Shown here piece by piece: positions 1 to 8,228 of a stretch of 53,591 nt of DNA. The notes under the pieces are model-generated. The model was not told the origin of the DNA. It worked only from the letters and a program-made list of their open reading frames with translations, and did not search any database. How positions within the stretch are numbered: the first letter of the stretch is position 1; every line of letters begins with the position of its first letter. A program made the position numbers and the translations under genes. The stretch is taken from NCBI GenBank assembly GCA_020832105.1, contig JAFIFH010000036.1:1-53591 (forward strand), read 5' to 3'. The stretch is from Idiomarina sp. (GTDB lineage Bacteria > Pseudomonadota > Gammaproteobacteria > Enterobacterales > Alteromonadaceae).

Positions 1-52
1 AACGAGCACTACCCCCTCAAGGTAGCGTGTCTACAAATTCCACCACTTCGGC
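1..52 (-). tRNA. tRNA-Leu(GAG), 3' part cut off by the window edge
   Basis: Read on the minus strand from base 52 the sequence begins GCCGAAGTGGTGGAATT, a class II leucine tRNA 5' end with acceptor strand and D arm. It is followed by an anticodon stem CTACC/GGTAG enclosing the loop TTGAGGG, so the anticodon is GAG (bases 16-18). The variable arm, T arm and 3' end lie beyond base 1. The E. coli secG gene is likewise followed by a GAG leucine tRNA (leuU), which supports the call. It decodes CUC/CUU leucine codons. Confidence 0.93.
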
Positions 53-136
53 GTTAACTAATTCAACTGATTGAGCTTATGGTCCTTCTCAAACAGCTTG
101 CAAAGGCGCGATGGTCTGCGCATTCGACTATTTTTG

Positions 137-427
137 TTACATGTCGTCTGGCAAGGTTGGAACGCTTAAATCGCTCCAGTCGTCTGCCACCTGACCGGTA
201 CCAGCGGCCAGATTACCAAGCACCAGGCTCAGCAAAAAGAACGACACTGCCAGTATGGTGGTCACACGGGTCATGAAATTACCTGAACCGCTTGAACCAA
301 ATACTGTATTTGAGCCACCTGAACCGAAAGATGCGCCCATGTCTGCGCCTTTACCACGCTGCAATAAGATCATTGCAATCAGCGCGATGGCACACAATAA
401 ATATAAAACTAAGAATATCTCGTACAT
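137..427 (-). CDS. secG: SecG, preprotein translocase subunit
   Basis: A 96-residue inner-membrane protein of the SecYEG channel, which exports unfolded proteins together with SecA. Two hydrophobic segments (about residues 3-22 and 52-71) flank a glycine/serine-rich loop containing the family hallmark QRGKGADMGASFGSG (residues 23-37). The tail is acidic. I chose the ATG at 427 because it has AAGGA ten bases upstream and because SecG proteins start right before the first membrane segment; an upstream in-frame start at 457 would overlap tpiA. The start lies 8 bases after the tpiA stop, so the two are likely cotranscribed. SecG next to a leucine tRNA is the usual gammaproteobacterial context. 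Confidence 0.97.
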   Translation of the reverse strand: MYEIFLVLYLLCAIALIAMILLQRGKGADMGASFGSGGSNTVFGSSGSGNFMTRVTTILAVSFFLLSLVLGNLAAGTGQVADDWSDLSVPTLPDDM

Positions 428-435
428 GCTTTCAC

Positions 436-1197
436 TTATCCTTTCACCGCACGACAAATGGCGCGAAATTGATCAGCTTCTAAACTAGCGCCCCCAATCA
501 GGCCGCCGTCGATGTCTGTTTGTGCGAACAGCACTTCAGCATTATCCGCTTTCACACTACCACCATAAAGCAATGGAACCTTCGCACCTTTATCTTTTGA
601 CAGCTGTGATAAATACTGACGAATTTCCTGGTGGACTGCTTGTGCCTGTTGCGGACTCGCTGTTTTACCAGTACCTATCGCCCAGACTGGCTCATAGGCA
701 ATTACTAACCGACTAAAGTCTGCACCATCAAGGGCTGCCGCAAGTTGTGCGGTGACGACCTCAATAGTATGATTGTTTTCGCGTTCGGTAAGGCTTTCGC
801 CGACACATAAAACAACCGTTAATTCTGCTTGCTGCGCAGCTTTAAGCTTCTTCGCAATCAAGCTGTCGTCTTCTGAGAATAATGTACGACGCTCAGAATG
901 ACCTAAAATAACATATTCGCAGCCAGTTTCACGCAGCATACTCGCCGCAATCTCACCGGTATACGCACCTTGCGTATATTCACTGCAATTTTGTGCGCCA
1001 ACCTTCACGTTGACCGCATCTTCAGCGCACGCGAGGGATTCAGCGTGAAGTGCACTCAGGTAAGGTGCAGGTGGACAAATAACAACGTCTGTCGCGTAAT
1101 CTGCAGCTGAATCCTGACTGAAGCACTGAACCATCTGACTGACCAAGTTAAGGTCGCCATTTAACTTCCAGTTTGCAATCACTAATGATTGTCGCAT
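436..1197 (-). CDS. tpiA: Triosephosphate isomerase
   Basis: A 253-residue TIM-barrel enzyme that interconverts dihydroxyacetone phosphate and glyceraldehyde 3-phosphate in glycolysis and gluconeogenesis. The catalytic residues are visible: Lys11 in ANWKLNG, His100 in LGHSERR and Glu169 in AYEPVWAIGTG, with the phosphate-binding GGSV near the C-terminus. Length matches the family (E. coli 255). The ATG at 1197 is preferred over an in-frame start at 1218 because a GAGGGAA Shine-Dalgarno sits 8 bases before it and the family begins with this MRQ-type sequence. It lies between glmM and secG. A terminator precedes it, so it probably has its own promoter in 1198-1267. Confidence 0.97.
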   Translation of the reverse strand: MRQSLVIANWKLNGDLNLVSQMVQCFSQDSAADYATDVVICPPAPYLSALHAESLACAEDAVNVKVGAQNCSEYTQGAYTGEIAASMLRETGCEYVILGHSERRTLFSEDDSLIAKKLKAAQQAELTVVLCVGESLTERENNHTIEVVTAQLAAALDGADFSRLVIAYEPVWAIGTGKTASPQQAQAVHQEIRQYLSQLSKDKGAKVPLLYGGSVKADNAEVLFAQTDIDGGLIGGASLEADQFRAICRAVKG

Positions 1198-1267
1198 GGT
1201 GTAGTTCCCTCGTTTCAAGCGGCTGCGATAATACCTAACCTACCGCCAAGACACAAGCACCAACACT

Positions 1268-1294
1268 AAAAAAAGCGCGTATTGTACGCGCTTT
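1268..1294 (-). terminator. Intrinsic terminator of the glmM transcript
   Basis: A perfect 10-bp stem (1272-1281 pairing with 1285-1294, AAAGCGCGTA arm) with a 3-base loop, followed on the minus strand by seven T. It stands just after the glmM stop and separates the rlmE-ftsH-folP-glmM group from tpiA-secG. Confidence 0.85.
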
Positions 1295-1314
1295 AAGCAG
1301 TTGCCGTACAAGGA

Positions 1315-2646
1315 TTAACTGGCCGCGCTCACTTCAGATGCTATTTGCTGGGCAAAGGCGCGCACAGTTTTTTCATTACGCCCTTCTACCATCACCCGAA
1401 TCAGTGGTTCAGTCCCTGATTTTCTTAACAGCACTCGACCCTGACCTGCCAAAGCCTGCTCGACCTCTTCCACAGCGGACCGCACGTTGTCAGCTTCCAG
1501 TGGGTCCTGGTCACCACTATACTTCACATTAATCAGTTCTTGCGGTAGTTTCGTCATACCATCCAGCAGGCTGCGCAATGAACATTTCTTGCGTACCATT
1601 GCAGTCAGCATTTGTACCCCTGCGATGACCCCATCGCCGGTACTATGATACTGCAAATTGATCACATGGCCTGAGCTTTCGCCACCCAGGCTCCAGCTAT
1701 TTTTGCGCAGCGCTTCCATCACGTGACGGTCGCCTACCTTAGCCCGCACAAATGGAATGCCAAGTTCACGTAGTGCCAATTCAAGCCCCATATTGCTCAT
1801 CAGGGTTCCCACCACACCACCTTCCAGGTTACCGGCTAACATGGCTTCCCGAGCAAGCGCAAAGACGATTTCATCACCGTCAACCACTCGCCCCTGGGCG
1901 TCGACCATCATAATCCGGTCGCCATCACCGTCAAGCGCAATACCCAGCTGGGCTTTATGCTCGACCACGGCCTTGCTCAGTGCGCCTAAATGCGTGGCTC
2001 CACATTCATGATTAATGTTCAGACCGTCAGGCTTAGCACCGATTTCAATCACCTCAGCACCGAGCTCGCGAAATACAGAAGGTGCGATATGGTAAGTCGC
2101 ACCATGGGCACAATCCACCACCAGTTTAACGCCGGAAAATGAGATATCACTTGGCGACACACTTTTACAAAATTCGATATAACGGCCTGGGGCATCACCT
2201 ATACGTGACGCTCGACCCAGGTGCTCCGACTCTACACAGGTCATTGGCTGCTCAAGCATATGTTCGATTTGCGCTTCTAAATCATCACTTAGCTTATGCC
2301 CCGTGTCGGAAAAGAACTTTATACCGTTGTCGTAATATGGATTGTGCGACGCACTGATAACAATCCCTGCTGACGCGCGGAAAGTGCGGGTAAGGTAGGC
2401 AATGGCAGGTGTTGGCATTGGTCCTAAGAGCTCAACATTCACCCCTGCAGCGGCTAAGCCAGCCTCCAGGGCGGACTCAAGCATATAGCCAGAAATTCGT
2501 GTGTCTTTACCAATCAGGACCTTGGTGTTTCCTTCTGCGGCGAGCACTTTGCCTGCCGCCCAACCTAACTTAAGCACAAAATCAGGCGCTATCAGCTCAC
2601 TGCCCACCCGGCCACGAATACCATCGGTACCAAAATACTTCCCCAT
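1315..2646 (-). CDS. glmM: Phosphoglucosamine mutase
   Basis: A 443-residue phosphohexomutase that converts glucosamine 6-phosphate to glucosamine 1-phosphate for UDP-GlcNAc, the precursor of peptidoglycan and LPS. It begins [10 protein letters not shown], has the phosphoserine loop SASHNP with the active Ser100, the metal loop DGDGDR near residue 240, the sugar loop GGESSGH and the C-terminal phosphate loop [13 protein letters not shown] take the ATG at 2646, equivalent to the E. coli start; a TTG at 2655 is in frame with GGGGAG close upstream and cannot be excluded. The ATG is 5 bases after the folP stop, so the genes are translationally close and cotranscribed. Confidence 0.97.
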   Translation of the reverse strand: MGKYFGTDGIRGRVGSELIAPDFVLKLGWAAGKVLAAEGNTKVLIGKDTRISGYMLESALEAGLAAAGVNVELLGPMPTPAIAYLTRTFRASAGIVISASHNPYYDNGIKFFSDTGHKLSDDLEAQIEHMLEQPMTCVESEHLGRASRIGDAPGRYIEFCKSVSPSDISFSGVKLVVDCAHGATYHIAPSVFRELGAEVIEIGAKPDGLNINHECGATHLGALSKAVVEHKAQLGIALDGDGDRIMMVDAQGRVVDGDEIVFALAREAMLAGNLEGGVVGTLMSNMGLELALRELGIPFVRAKVGDRHVMEALRKNSWSLGGESSGHVINLQYHSTGDGVIAGVQMLTAMVRKKCSLRSLLDGMTKLPQELINVKYSGDQDPLEADNVRSAVEEVEQALAGQGRVLLRKSGTEPLIRVMVEGRNEKTVRAFAQQIASEVSAAS

Positions 2647-2651
2647 TGTAA

Positions 2652-3464
2652 TCAAAACTCCCCGTTTAATGTGGCGTGGACGACTTTCATTGCGTCCACA
2701 GTTTCTGCGGCATCATGCACTCGAACAATTTGCGCACCTTTCATTGCTGCGATAGTCGCAGCGGCAATACTACCTGCCAGACGCTTGTCCACTGTGCGCT
2801 CGGTCACCTGGCCAATCATCGACTTACGGGAAAGACCCACAAGCAACGGCAGGTCCAGCTCATGAAAAGCTTGCAGGCGTTGTAATAGCTGGTAATTATG
2901 CCGCACAGTCTTACCAAAACCAAACCCTGGGTCAAGCAATAACCTGGAGCGGTCCATGCCTGCCATGACACAGGCCTCAATTCTTTGTATTAAAAAGTCT
3001 TTCACTTCGCAAACCACGTCATCATAGTCTGGCGCTGCCTGCATCGTGCGTGGTTGCCCTTGCATGTGCATCAAACATACCAGCGCCTTACCTTCCACTG
3101 CAGCTTGCATAGCGCCTTCCTCACGCAACGCACGCACGTCGTTGATCATTTGTGCGCCAACCGATAGCGCCTCCCGCATCACCAGCGCTTTGCTGGTATC
3201 TACCGACACCTTCACCTCGAAGCGTTGACTAATCGCCTCTATCACCGGCACAACACGTTCGAGCTCTTCCGCTTCACTCACTGCTGCGGCCCCAGGGCGG
3301 GTTGACTCACCGCCAATATCGACCCAGTCGACACCAGCCGCAACCATGGCCTGACAACGACGCAGTGCTGATTCAAATTCAGCATGCTGCCCGCCATCAG
3401 AGAACGAATCCGGAGTTACATTGATAATGCCCATCACTTCGGTAACGGTTTGTTTGCTGCGCAT
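2652..3464 (-). CDS. folP: Dihydropteroate synthase
   Basis: A 270-residue TIM-barrel enzyme joining p-aminobenzoate to dihydropterin pyrophosphate in folate synthesis; it is the sulfonamide target. Signature motifs are [12 protein letters not shown] (residues 14-25), GGESTRPG (51-58), [18 protein letters not shown] and RVHD at the C-terminus. The ATG at 3464 has AAGGA 7 bases upstream. It sits between ftsH and glmM, the same order as in E. coli (ftsH-folP-glmM). A terminator lies between ftsH and folP, so expression from ftsH may be reduced or folP may have its own promoter. Confidence 0.97.
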   Translation of the reverse strand: MRSKQTVTEVMGIINVTPDSFSDGGQHAEFESALRRCQAMVAAGVDWVDIGGESTRPGAAAVSEAEELERVVPVIEAISQRFEVKVSVDTSKALVMREALSVGAQMINDVRALREEGAMQAAVEGKALVCLMHMQGQPRTMQAAPDYDDVVCEVKDFLIQRIEACVMAGMDRSRLLLDPGFGFGKTVRHNYQLLQRLQAFHELDLPLLVGLSRKSMIGQVTERTVDKRLAGSIAAATIAAMKGAQIVRVHDAAETVDAMKVVHATLNGEF

Positions 3465-3567
3465 AGCCAGTCCTTATCTAAGGTAAATGCTGGTCAGGTC
3501 GGTGCATACTTAGCGCTGATCTTAATGACTAGCGCCAGGCACGGTTTAACAGCCGAAAAAAAGGCCG

Positions 3568-3595
3568 AAAAAAAACCCCGCTGAACGGGGTTTTT
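3568..3595 (-). terminator. Intrinsic terminator after ftsH
   Basis: An AAAAACCCCG arm (3571-3580) and a CGGGGTTTTT arm (3586-3595) pair around a 5-base loop. On the minus strand the stem runs into eight T. It lies 2 bases after the ftsH stop. Confidence 0.9.
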
Positions 3596-3597
3596 AG

Positions 3598-5550
3598 TTA
3601 CTTAGCCGGCGATTCATCCGGATTATCTAAATCCAGTGAGCCGTCTGGAGAGTCTGCTTTTCCTCTCGGTTTTTCTTTACCATCTGTTGAAGTCGGCCCT
3701 GATGGTGGCACGTCACTATCGATGTCCTGCCAGTCTTTCGGAGCGCGAACTGTTTTCCGTGCCATGAGATCATCAATTTGTGCCGCATCGATGGTTTCGT
3801 ACTTCATTAATGCGTCTTTCATTGCATGCAGAATATCGATGTTCTCTTCTAAGATAGACTTCGCTCGGTCATAGTTCTTATCAATCACCATTCGAATCTC
3901 AGCATCAATGGCACGCATAGTCTCATCAGATATCTGCTTGTTCTGCGCAACTGAGCGGCCCAGAAATACCTGACCTTCTTCATCAGCATACAGCAATGGG
4001 CCCATTTTGGTCGACAGACCCCATTGCGTAACCATCTTACGTGCGATGTCTGTGGCGCGTTCAATGTCGTTTGACGCACCTGTGGTGACCCGATCATCTC
4101 CGTAAATAATTTGCTCAGCGATACGACCACCAAATAAGCTCGACAACATGCTTTCCAGATGCTGCTTGCTATGACTATAACGATCCTGCTCAGGCAGATA
4201 CATAGTCACACCCAGCGCCCGGCCACGAGGAATAATCGAGACTTTATATACAGGGTCATGCTCAGGCACCATACGCCCAACAATCGCGTGACCCGCCTCA
4301 TGGTATGCGGTCATTTCTTTCTCAGACTCGCTCATGACCATGGACTTACGCTCTGAGCCCATCAGAATCTTGTCTTTGGCTTTCTCAAACTCATTCATGC
4401 CAACCGTACGACGGTCTTCACGTGCTGCAAACAACGCAGCTTCGTTAACCAGGTTCGCGAGATCAGCACCAGAAAAACCTGGGGTACCGCGGGCAATCAG
4501 AGCTGGGTTAACGTCATCACCCAAAGGCACTTTGCGCATGTGTACTTTAAGAATATGCTCACGACCGCGCACGTCTGGCAAACCAACCGTGACCTGACGG
4601 TCAAAACGACCAGGGCGCAACAACGCAGGGTCCAAAACGTCAGGGCGGTTGGTTGCTGCAATCACGATAATACCTTCGTGACCTTCAAAACCATCCATCT
4701 CCACCAACATCTGGTTAAGGGTCTGTTCGCGCTCGTCATGCCCGCCACCCATACCTGCGCCACGCTGGCGACCTACGGCATCGATTTCGTCAATAAAGAT
4801 AATACAAGGGGCTGATTTTTTTGCCTGCTCAAACATGTCACGTACACGGGACGCGCCCACACCGACAAACATTTCAACGAAATCAGAACCTGAAATTGTG
4901 AAGAACGGTACTTTAGCTTCACCTGCAACCGCTTTTGCCAACAGGGTTTTACCCGTACCAGGAGGGCCGACCATCAGCACGCCGGTAGGAATACGACCGC
5001 CCAACTTCTGGAATTTGGTCGGGTCGCGCAGGTAATCGACGAGTTCGCCAACTTCCTCTTTCGCTTCGTCACAACCAGCTACATCGGCCAAGGTTGTCTT
5101 AACCTGGTCTTCACCCATCAATTTTGCTTTGCTTTTACCAAACGACATCGCACCGCGGCCACCACCGCCCTGCATTTGGCGCATAAAGAAAATCCACACT
5201 GCGATAAGCAGAATCATCGGGAACCAGGAAATAAAGATAGTCCCGAGCAAGCTTGGGCTGTCTGGTTCTTTCCACCGCGCTTCGACGCCTCGGTCAACAA
5301 GTTCATCAACCAGCTTCTGGTCGTTCGCCGGGCCGACCGTGCGGAACTGCTGATTATTACGGTTGACGCCGGTAATCACGCGCCCTTCAACGGTGACTTC
5401 GCGGATCTGCCCCTGGTTTACATCACGTACAAACTCTGTGTACGGATAAGTCGGAGTGTCGCTGGTGCCAGGAGAAAACCCCTGAAACACGCTCATTAAC
5501 ACCACGGCTATCACTAACCAAAGGATTAAATTTTTTGCCATATCGCTCAA
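3598..5550 (-). CDS. ftsH: FtsH, membrane AAA+ zinc protease
   Basis: A 650-residue inner-membrane ATP-dependent metalloprotease that degrades proteins such as LpxC, sigma-32 and unassembled SecY (known for the family). Two membrane segments (about residues 8-25 and 102-122) flank the periplasmic domain. Then follow Walker A GPPGTGKT (195-202), Walker B IIFIDEID (250-257), the second region of homology with the arginine finger (301-315) and the zinc site HEAGH (417-421). The acidic/proline-rich tail differs from E. coli. Start choice: a TTG at 5550 (MSDMAKN) has GAGGT 7 bases upstream, while the ATG at 5541 (MAKN) is 16 bases from it; I favour the TTG. It follows rlmE by 58 bases and shares its heat-shock promoter. 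Confidence 0.97.
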   Translation of the reverse strand: MSDMAKNLILWLVIAVVLMSVFQGFSPGTSDTPTYPYTEFVRDVNQGQIREVTVEGRVITGVNRNNQQFRTVGPANDQKLVDELVDRGVEARWKEPDSPSLLGTIFISWFPMILLIAVWIFFMRQMQGGGGRGAMSFGKSKAKLMGEDQVKTTLADVAGCDEAKEEVGELVDYLRDPTKFQKLGGRIPTGVLMVGPPGTGKTLLAKAVAGEAKVPFFTISGSDFVEMFVGVGASRVRDMFEQAKKSAPCIIFIDEIDAVGRQRGAGMGGGHDEREQTLNQMLVEMDGFEGHEGIIVIAATNRPDVLDPALLRPGRFDRQVTVGLPDVRGREHILKVHMRKVPLGDDVNPALIARGTPGFSGADLANLVNEAALFAAREDRRTVGMNEFEKAKDKILMGSERKSMVMSESEKEMTAYHEAGHAIVGRMVPEHDPVYKVSIIPRGRALGVTMYLPEQDRYSHSKQHLESMLSSLFGGRIAEQIIYGDDRVTTGASNDIERATDIARKMVTQWGLSTKMGPLLYADEEGQVFLGRSVAQNKQISDETMRAIDAEIRMVIDKNYDRAKSILEENIDILHAMKDALMKYETIDAAQIDDLMARKTVRAPKDWQDIDSDVPPSGPTSTDGKEKPRGKADSPDGSLDLDNPDESPAK

Positions 5551-5608
5551 CGCAGTTACCTCATTCGCTTATTGCTTCGCTGCTAAACAGCATAACGCAT
5601 CTAGACTA

Positions 5609-6235
5609 CTATACTTTGTACCCACTCGCCACCAAGAAGACCTCGCGAGAACGCGCTCGCGACGAATCTGGTTTGCGAATTTTAACCGTTTTGAACGTTT
5701 TTCTGACATCCGCCAGAAATGGGTCGAACCCTGCGCCCTGAAACACTTTGACCACAAAACTGCCATTAGGTTTTAACACTTGTCGACACATATCCAGTGC
5801 CAGCTCAACCAGGTACATGGACCGCGCCTGATCGACCGTCTGGTTACCGCTCATGTTTGGTGCCATGTCTGATAACACTACATCTACGTTAGCGCCGCCA
5901 ATGCGGTTTAATAAAGTATTTAAAACCACCTCATCGCGAAAATCGCCTTCGAGGAAATCGACACCAGCGATTGGGTCCATCGGTAAAATATCGCAAGCAA
6001 TCACCTGACCATTGCCCTTTTGGACATCCACCACAAACTGTGACCAGCCACCAGGTGCTGCGCCTAAATCAACTACAGTCTGGCCCGGTTTCAGCAGTTT
6101 GTCGCGCTCCTGAACTTCTTCAAGTTTGAATACCGCCCGCGAACGTAGCTTACGCTTTTGCGCCTGCTTCACATACGGGTCGTCAAAATGCTCTTTGAGC
6201 CAGCGTTGACTACTGGCTGTGCGTTTTTTTCCCAT
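5609..6235 (-). CDS. rlmE: 23S rRNA 2'-O-ribose U2552 methyltransferase
   Basis: A 208-residue SAM-dependent RNA methylase (RrmJ/FtsJ) acting on the 50S A-loop late in ribosome assembly. The SAM loop DLGAAPGGW is at residues 56-64. The catalytic K-D-K set is present as Lys37, Asp123 (in [10 protein letters not shown]) and Lys163 (in VVKVFQG), each one position from E. coli K38/D124/K164. The length equals the E. coli protein. It is the first gene of the rlmE-ftsH unit and diverges from yhbY, as in E. coli. A sigma-32-like promoter precedes it. Confidence 0.97.
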   Translation of the reverse strand: MGKKRTASSQRWLKEHFDDPYVKQAQKRKLRSRAVFKLEEVQERDKLLKPGQTVVDLGAAPGGWSQFVVDVQKGNGQVIACDILPMDPIAGVDFLEGDFRDEVVLNTLLNRIGGANVDVVLSDMAPNMSGNQTVDQARSMYLVELALDMCRQVLKPNGSFVVKVFQGAGFDPFLADVRKTFKTVKIRKPDSSRARSREVFLVASGYKV

Positions 6236-6276
6236 TTCGGTACTAAAGACCTCTTCTATCTCTGGCTCACTTCACT

Positions 6277-6305
6277 AGATGGCGTTAGAATACACCAAAT
6301 TCAAG
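6277..6305 (-). promoter_or_regulatory. Sigma-32-like promoter for rlmE-ftsH
   Basis: On the minus strand the region reads CTTGAA, a 15-base spacer, then CGCCATCT, against the consensus CTTGAA and CCCCATnT (one mismatch in the -10). It lies about 40-70 bases upstream of the rlmE start. The E. coli rlmE-ftsH operon is known to be heat-shock controlled. Confidence 0.6.
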
Positions 6306-6362
6306 GGAAACCGGTAATCCGCAGGCCATTTCCCAGGGTCCACTAATAGGAAACGAGACTGC

Positions 6363-6668
6363 ATGACTTCTACTACCGAACTGAATAACAAACAAAAACA
6401 ATATTTGAAAGGCCTGGCACATCCATTGAAACCAGTGGTGCTGATGGGCGGCAACGGTCTTACTGAGGGTGTCGTAGCAGAGATTGAAGGTGCCTTGTCA
6501 CACCACGAGCTGATAAAAGTAAAAGTACCAGCTGATGAACGTGAGATGCGTACCGCAGTCGCCGAAGCGATTTGTCGCGAGACTGGGGCAGTATTGGTAC
6601 AAACTATTGGTAAAACACTAGTGCTTTATCGGCCTGCAACCGAGCCGACCATTCGCTTGCCTCGATAG
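6363..6668 (+). CDS. yhbY: YhbY, CRM-domain ribosome assembly factor
   Basis: A 101-residue protein made of a single CRS1-YhbY (CRM) RNA-binding domain, associated with pre-50S particles in E. coli. It shows the start NNKQKQYLKGLAHPLKPVV, the glycine loop MGGNGLTEGVV and the C-terminal GKTLVLYRP. Length agrees with E. coli YhbY (97). The ATG at 6363 follows AGGAAACGAG. It is divergent from rlmE, the usual arrangement. Confidence 0.93.
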   Translation: MTSTTELNNKQKQYLKGLAHPLKPVVLMGGNGLTEGVVAEIEGALSHHELIKVKVPADEREMRTAVAEAICRETGAVLVQTIGKTLVLYRPATEPTIRLPR

Positions 6669-6711
6669 TGCCTGTCCAGGCGGGCCTCGCGCCGCTGCAT
6701 TGAGACTTCAC

Positions 6712-6737
6712 AACCGGCACGATATTTTGTGCCGGTT
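6712..6737. terminator. Hairpin between yhbY and the CI-type gene
   Basis: A perfect 9-bp stem (AACCGGCAC at 6712-6720, GTGCCGGTT at 6729-6737) with an 8-base loop, lying between the convergent yhbY and CI-type gene stops. Neither side has a proper T run, so if it terminates transcription it is not a textbook intrinsic terminator. Confidence 0.45.
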
Positions 6738-6767
6738 ATAATGTTAACTGGCCATTGAACGATTCGC

Positions 6768-7295
6768 TTAAGTTTGGGCTTCCATCTCGCTTAAACTTTG
6801 CGCCAGATGGTCAAGCACCTGCTCCTTGTGGACAACCCTTTCACCAATCTTAAAGTAGATATCAAGCATCAGCCGCATATGGCGCTCAGACACTTGCGCA
6901 CCATGACTTAACAACAAGGCCTGGCACTCAGAATACGCTTTTAACACCCGTTCCGATTCTTTTTCATTGGCCTGACGCTGCTGCAGGTATGTCTGTGCAC
7001 CCTCACGAATAGACGGATCACGCAACAGTGGCACTTCCAGCTTCTTGTAAGGCGCAAAAAACCAATTCAGCGAAATGCCTCGTTCAAGCAAAATGTTCAC
7101 CAATGTTTTATACGGTATAGTGCCGCGCCGCATCCAGTTCGAGTAGCTTGACGAGCTCACCCCCATCCAACGCAGAATGCCGGCGACTTTGCGTTCTCCG
7201 GAAATACGCCCGAGTCGCTCCATGTACTCTTCCAGCGACACCTCACTATCCTTGCTTTTCGCACTCGCTTGTGTTTTATTTGTCATAAGTTTCAT
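6768..7295 (-). CDS. CI-repressor-type helix-turn-helix protein
   Basis: 175 residues (172 if the ATG at 7286 is used). Residues about 33-82 resemble the phage CI-repressor N-terminal HTH fold: a helix, then GVSSSSYSNWMRRGTIPY as turn and recognition helix, then a helix ending in GISLNWFF, typical of CI-type HTH domains found in phages and marine gammaproteobacteria. The rest is helical (coiled coil likely, about 95-170, rich in Q, E, R), with no visible S24 protease (LexA-like) domain. It is therefore not an obvious SOS-cleavable repressor. It is divergent from a small Ner-type gene, and a phased repeat array starts at its initiation codon, so autoregulation is likely. No good Shine-Dalgarno is visible. 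Its target genes are unknown. Confidence 0.85.
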   Translation of the reverse strand: MKLMTNKTQASAKSKDSEVSLEEYMERLGRISGERKVAGILRWMGVSSSSYSNWMRRGTIPYKTLVNILLERGISLNWFFAPYKKLEVPLLRDPSIREGAQTYLQQRQANEKESERVLKAYSECQALLLSHGAQVSERHMRLMLDIYFKIGERVVHKEQVLDHLAQSLSEMEAQT

Positions 7296-7383
7296 TTGAA
7301 TAATTTTTAATGTTCATTTGAGCTCATTTTGAATTCGTTTGTGAATTAACTTTGAGCTCATGTGTGAACTCCTCTTTGAACTC
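7295..7383. repeat. Array of seven phased TKTGARYTC repeats (operator-like)
   Basis: Seven 9-base units begin at 7295, 7317, 7328, 7340, 7351, 7363 and 7375: TTTGAATAA, TTTGAGCTC, TTTGAATTC, TGTGAATTA, TTTGAGCTC, TGTGAACTC, TTTGAACTC. Spacings are 22, 11, 12, 11, 12 and 12 bases, close to one or two helical turns, and the empty slot at 7306 holds the degenerate TTTAATGTT. Two units extend to the palindrome TGAGCTCA. The array fills the gap between two divergent DNA-binding protein genes, which is what iterated operators for cooperative binding look like. Confidence 0.8.
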
Positions 7384-7385
7384 CT

Positions 7386-7397
7386 ATGTAATTACAT
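7386..7397. promoter_or_regulatory. Perfect 12-bp palindrome before the Ner-type gene
   Basis: ATGTAATTACAT is fully self-complementary and ends 2 bases before the ATG at 7400. It occupies the place of a ribosome-binding site, and no Shine-Dalgarno is visible there. It may be an operator for a dimeric repressor or affect translation. Confidence 0.5.
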
Positions 7398-7399
7398 TA

Positions 7400-7678
7400 A
7401 TGACTAAAGATCAAATAAAAAAAGGATTAGCAACGAAAGGATACGATTTCAGCATGCTGGCTCAGGTTATCTCCAGGAGCCCGTCGCTGCTGTCAAAAGT
7501 TGCCGCAAGAAAGGCGCGCTCGCTGTTGGCCGCGCAAGCGATCGCCACTGCATTGGATCTGTCTGTTGAAGAGGTGTTCCCGGACGTACCTGCGTACCAT
7601 CCAAGCGCCACCGCAGCCGCCGAGTCTAAAGCGGCTCGTCAGGCTGAATTGCAAGCGAAGTTTAATAGTTGCGGATAA
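7400..7678 (+). CDS. Ner/Nlp-type small DNA-binding protein
   Basis: 92 residues from the ATG at 7400; a TTG at 7352 would start inside the repeat array and is rejected. The N-terminal 60 residues read like the Mu Ner / Nlp fold: DQIKKGLATKGYDFSMLAQ as the first helices, SRSPSLLSKVAARKARS as recognition region, then AIATALDLSVEEVFPDVP, the typical AxAxALxxxxxEVFP ending. The C-terminus is alanine-rich. Ner proteins repress early phage promoters; here no other phage genes are present. The gene faces away from the CI-type gene and ends in a strong terminator, so it is a one-gene transcript. Confidence 0.8.
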   Translation: MTKDQIKKGLATKGYDFSMLAQVISRSPSLLSKVAARKARSLLAAQAIATALDLSVEEVFPDVPAYHPSATAAAESKAARQAELQAKFNSCG

Positions 7679-7713
7679 AAAAATGCCAGTCAGTGGTACT
7701 GACTGGCATTTTT
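7677..7713. terminator. Bidirectional terminator between the Ner-type gene and greA
   Basis: A 13-bp perfect stem (7682-7694 with 7698-7710, AATGCCAGTCAGT arm) with a GGT loop. It has TTTTT on the plus side and seven A upstream that become a T run on the minus side. It can serve both the Ner-type gene (+) and greA (-). Confidence 0.93.
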
Positions 7714-7751
7714 GTAGGTCCATTCGAACCAAACAGCTCGTGGTTGATTAC

Positions 7752-8228
7752 TTAGAGATACTCAACCTTGACGATCTCATATTCCACTTCACCATTTGGT
7801 GTGGTCACTACCGCACTGTCGTCAACGACTTTGCCTATCATTGAACGTGCAAGTGGTGAGTTAACTGAAATCAGGTTGTTTTTAATATCAGCCTCGTCAT
7901 CACCAACTATTTTGTACAAAACCTCTTGCTCAGTGCTCGTGTTAAATAGTGTTACTGTCACCCCGAACACAATTTTACCGGTATTTGGCATCTTCAACAC
8001 ATCGATGATTTGCGCGTTTGACAGTTTCGCCTCAATTTCCTGAATACGACCTTCACAGAAGCCCTGTTGTTCACGCGCAGCATGGTACTCAGCGTTCTCT
8101 TTCAAATCACCATGTTCACGCGCATCTGCGATCGCCTGAATGATGCGTGGACGATCTTCGTGTTTCAAGCGCTTCAGTTCAGCACGCAGCGACTCAGCGC
8201 CGTTTACTGTCATTGGGATCTGATTCAT
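7752..8228 (-). CDS. greA: Transcription elongation factor GreA
   Basis: 158 residues, the same length as E. coli GreA. The N-terminal coiled coil carries the acidic tip in [18 protein letters not shown] (residues 39-56), which enters the RNA polymerase secondary channel and stimulates cleavage of backtracked RNA. The C-terminal FKBP-like domain ends [12 protein letters not shown]. The ATG at 8228 overlaps the carB stop (ATGA), with AAGAAGG just upstream, so translation is coupled to carB. The order carA-carB-greA is common in gammaproteobacteria. The bidirectional terminator at 7677-7713 ends this unit. Confidence 0.97.
   Translation of the reverse strand: MNQIPMTVNGAESLRAELKRLKHEDRPRIIQAIADAREHGDLKENAEYHAAREQQGFCEGRIQEIEAKLSNAQIIDVLKMPNTGKIVFGVTVTLFNTSTEQEVLYKIVGDDEADIKNNLISVNSPLARSMIGKVVDDSAVVTTPNGEVEYEIVKVEYL

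Noticed and set aside
5176-5499. Long plus-strand frames antisense to ftsH and similar frames antisense to dnaK, carB, tig and clpX
   Set aside because: They mirror strongly conserved genes and their translations show no protein-like patterns; they follow from codon bias of the real genes.
7295-7383. CRISPR array reading of the phased repeats
   Set aside because: Units are 9 bases with 2-3-base gaps, far too short for repeat-spacer structure, and no cas gene is present.
7352-7399. Longer start (TTG at 7352) for the Ner-type gene
   Set aside because: The added codons fall in the repeat array and encode no family-like sequence; the ATG at 7400 begins the conserved fold.
6768-7713. Prophage or integrated element as explanation of the CI/Ner pair
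   Set aside because: No integrase, att-like direct repeats, tRNA junction or structural gene is visible in the neighbourhood, so only an orphan pair is claimed.
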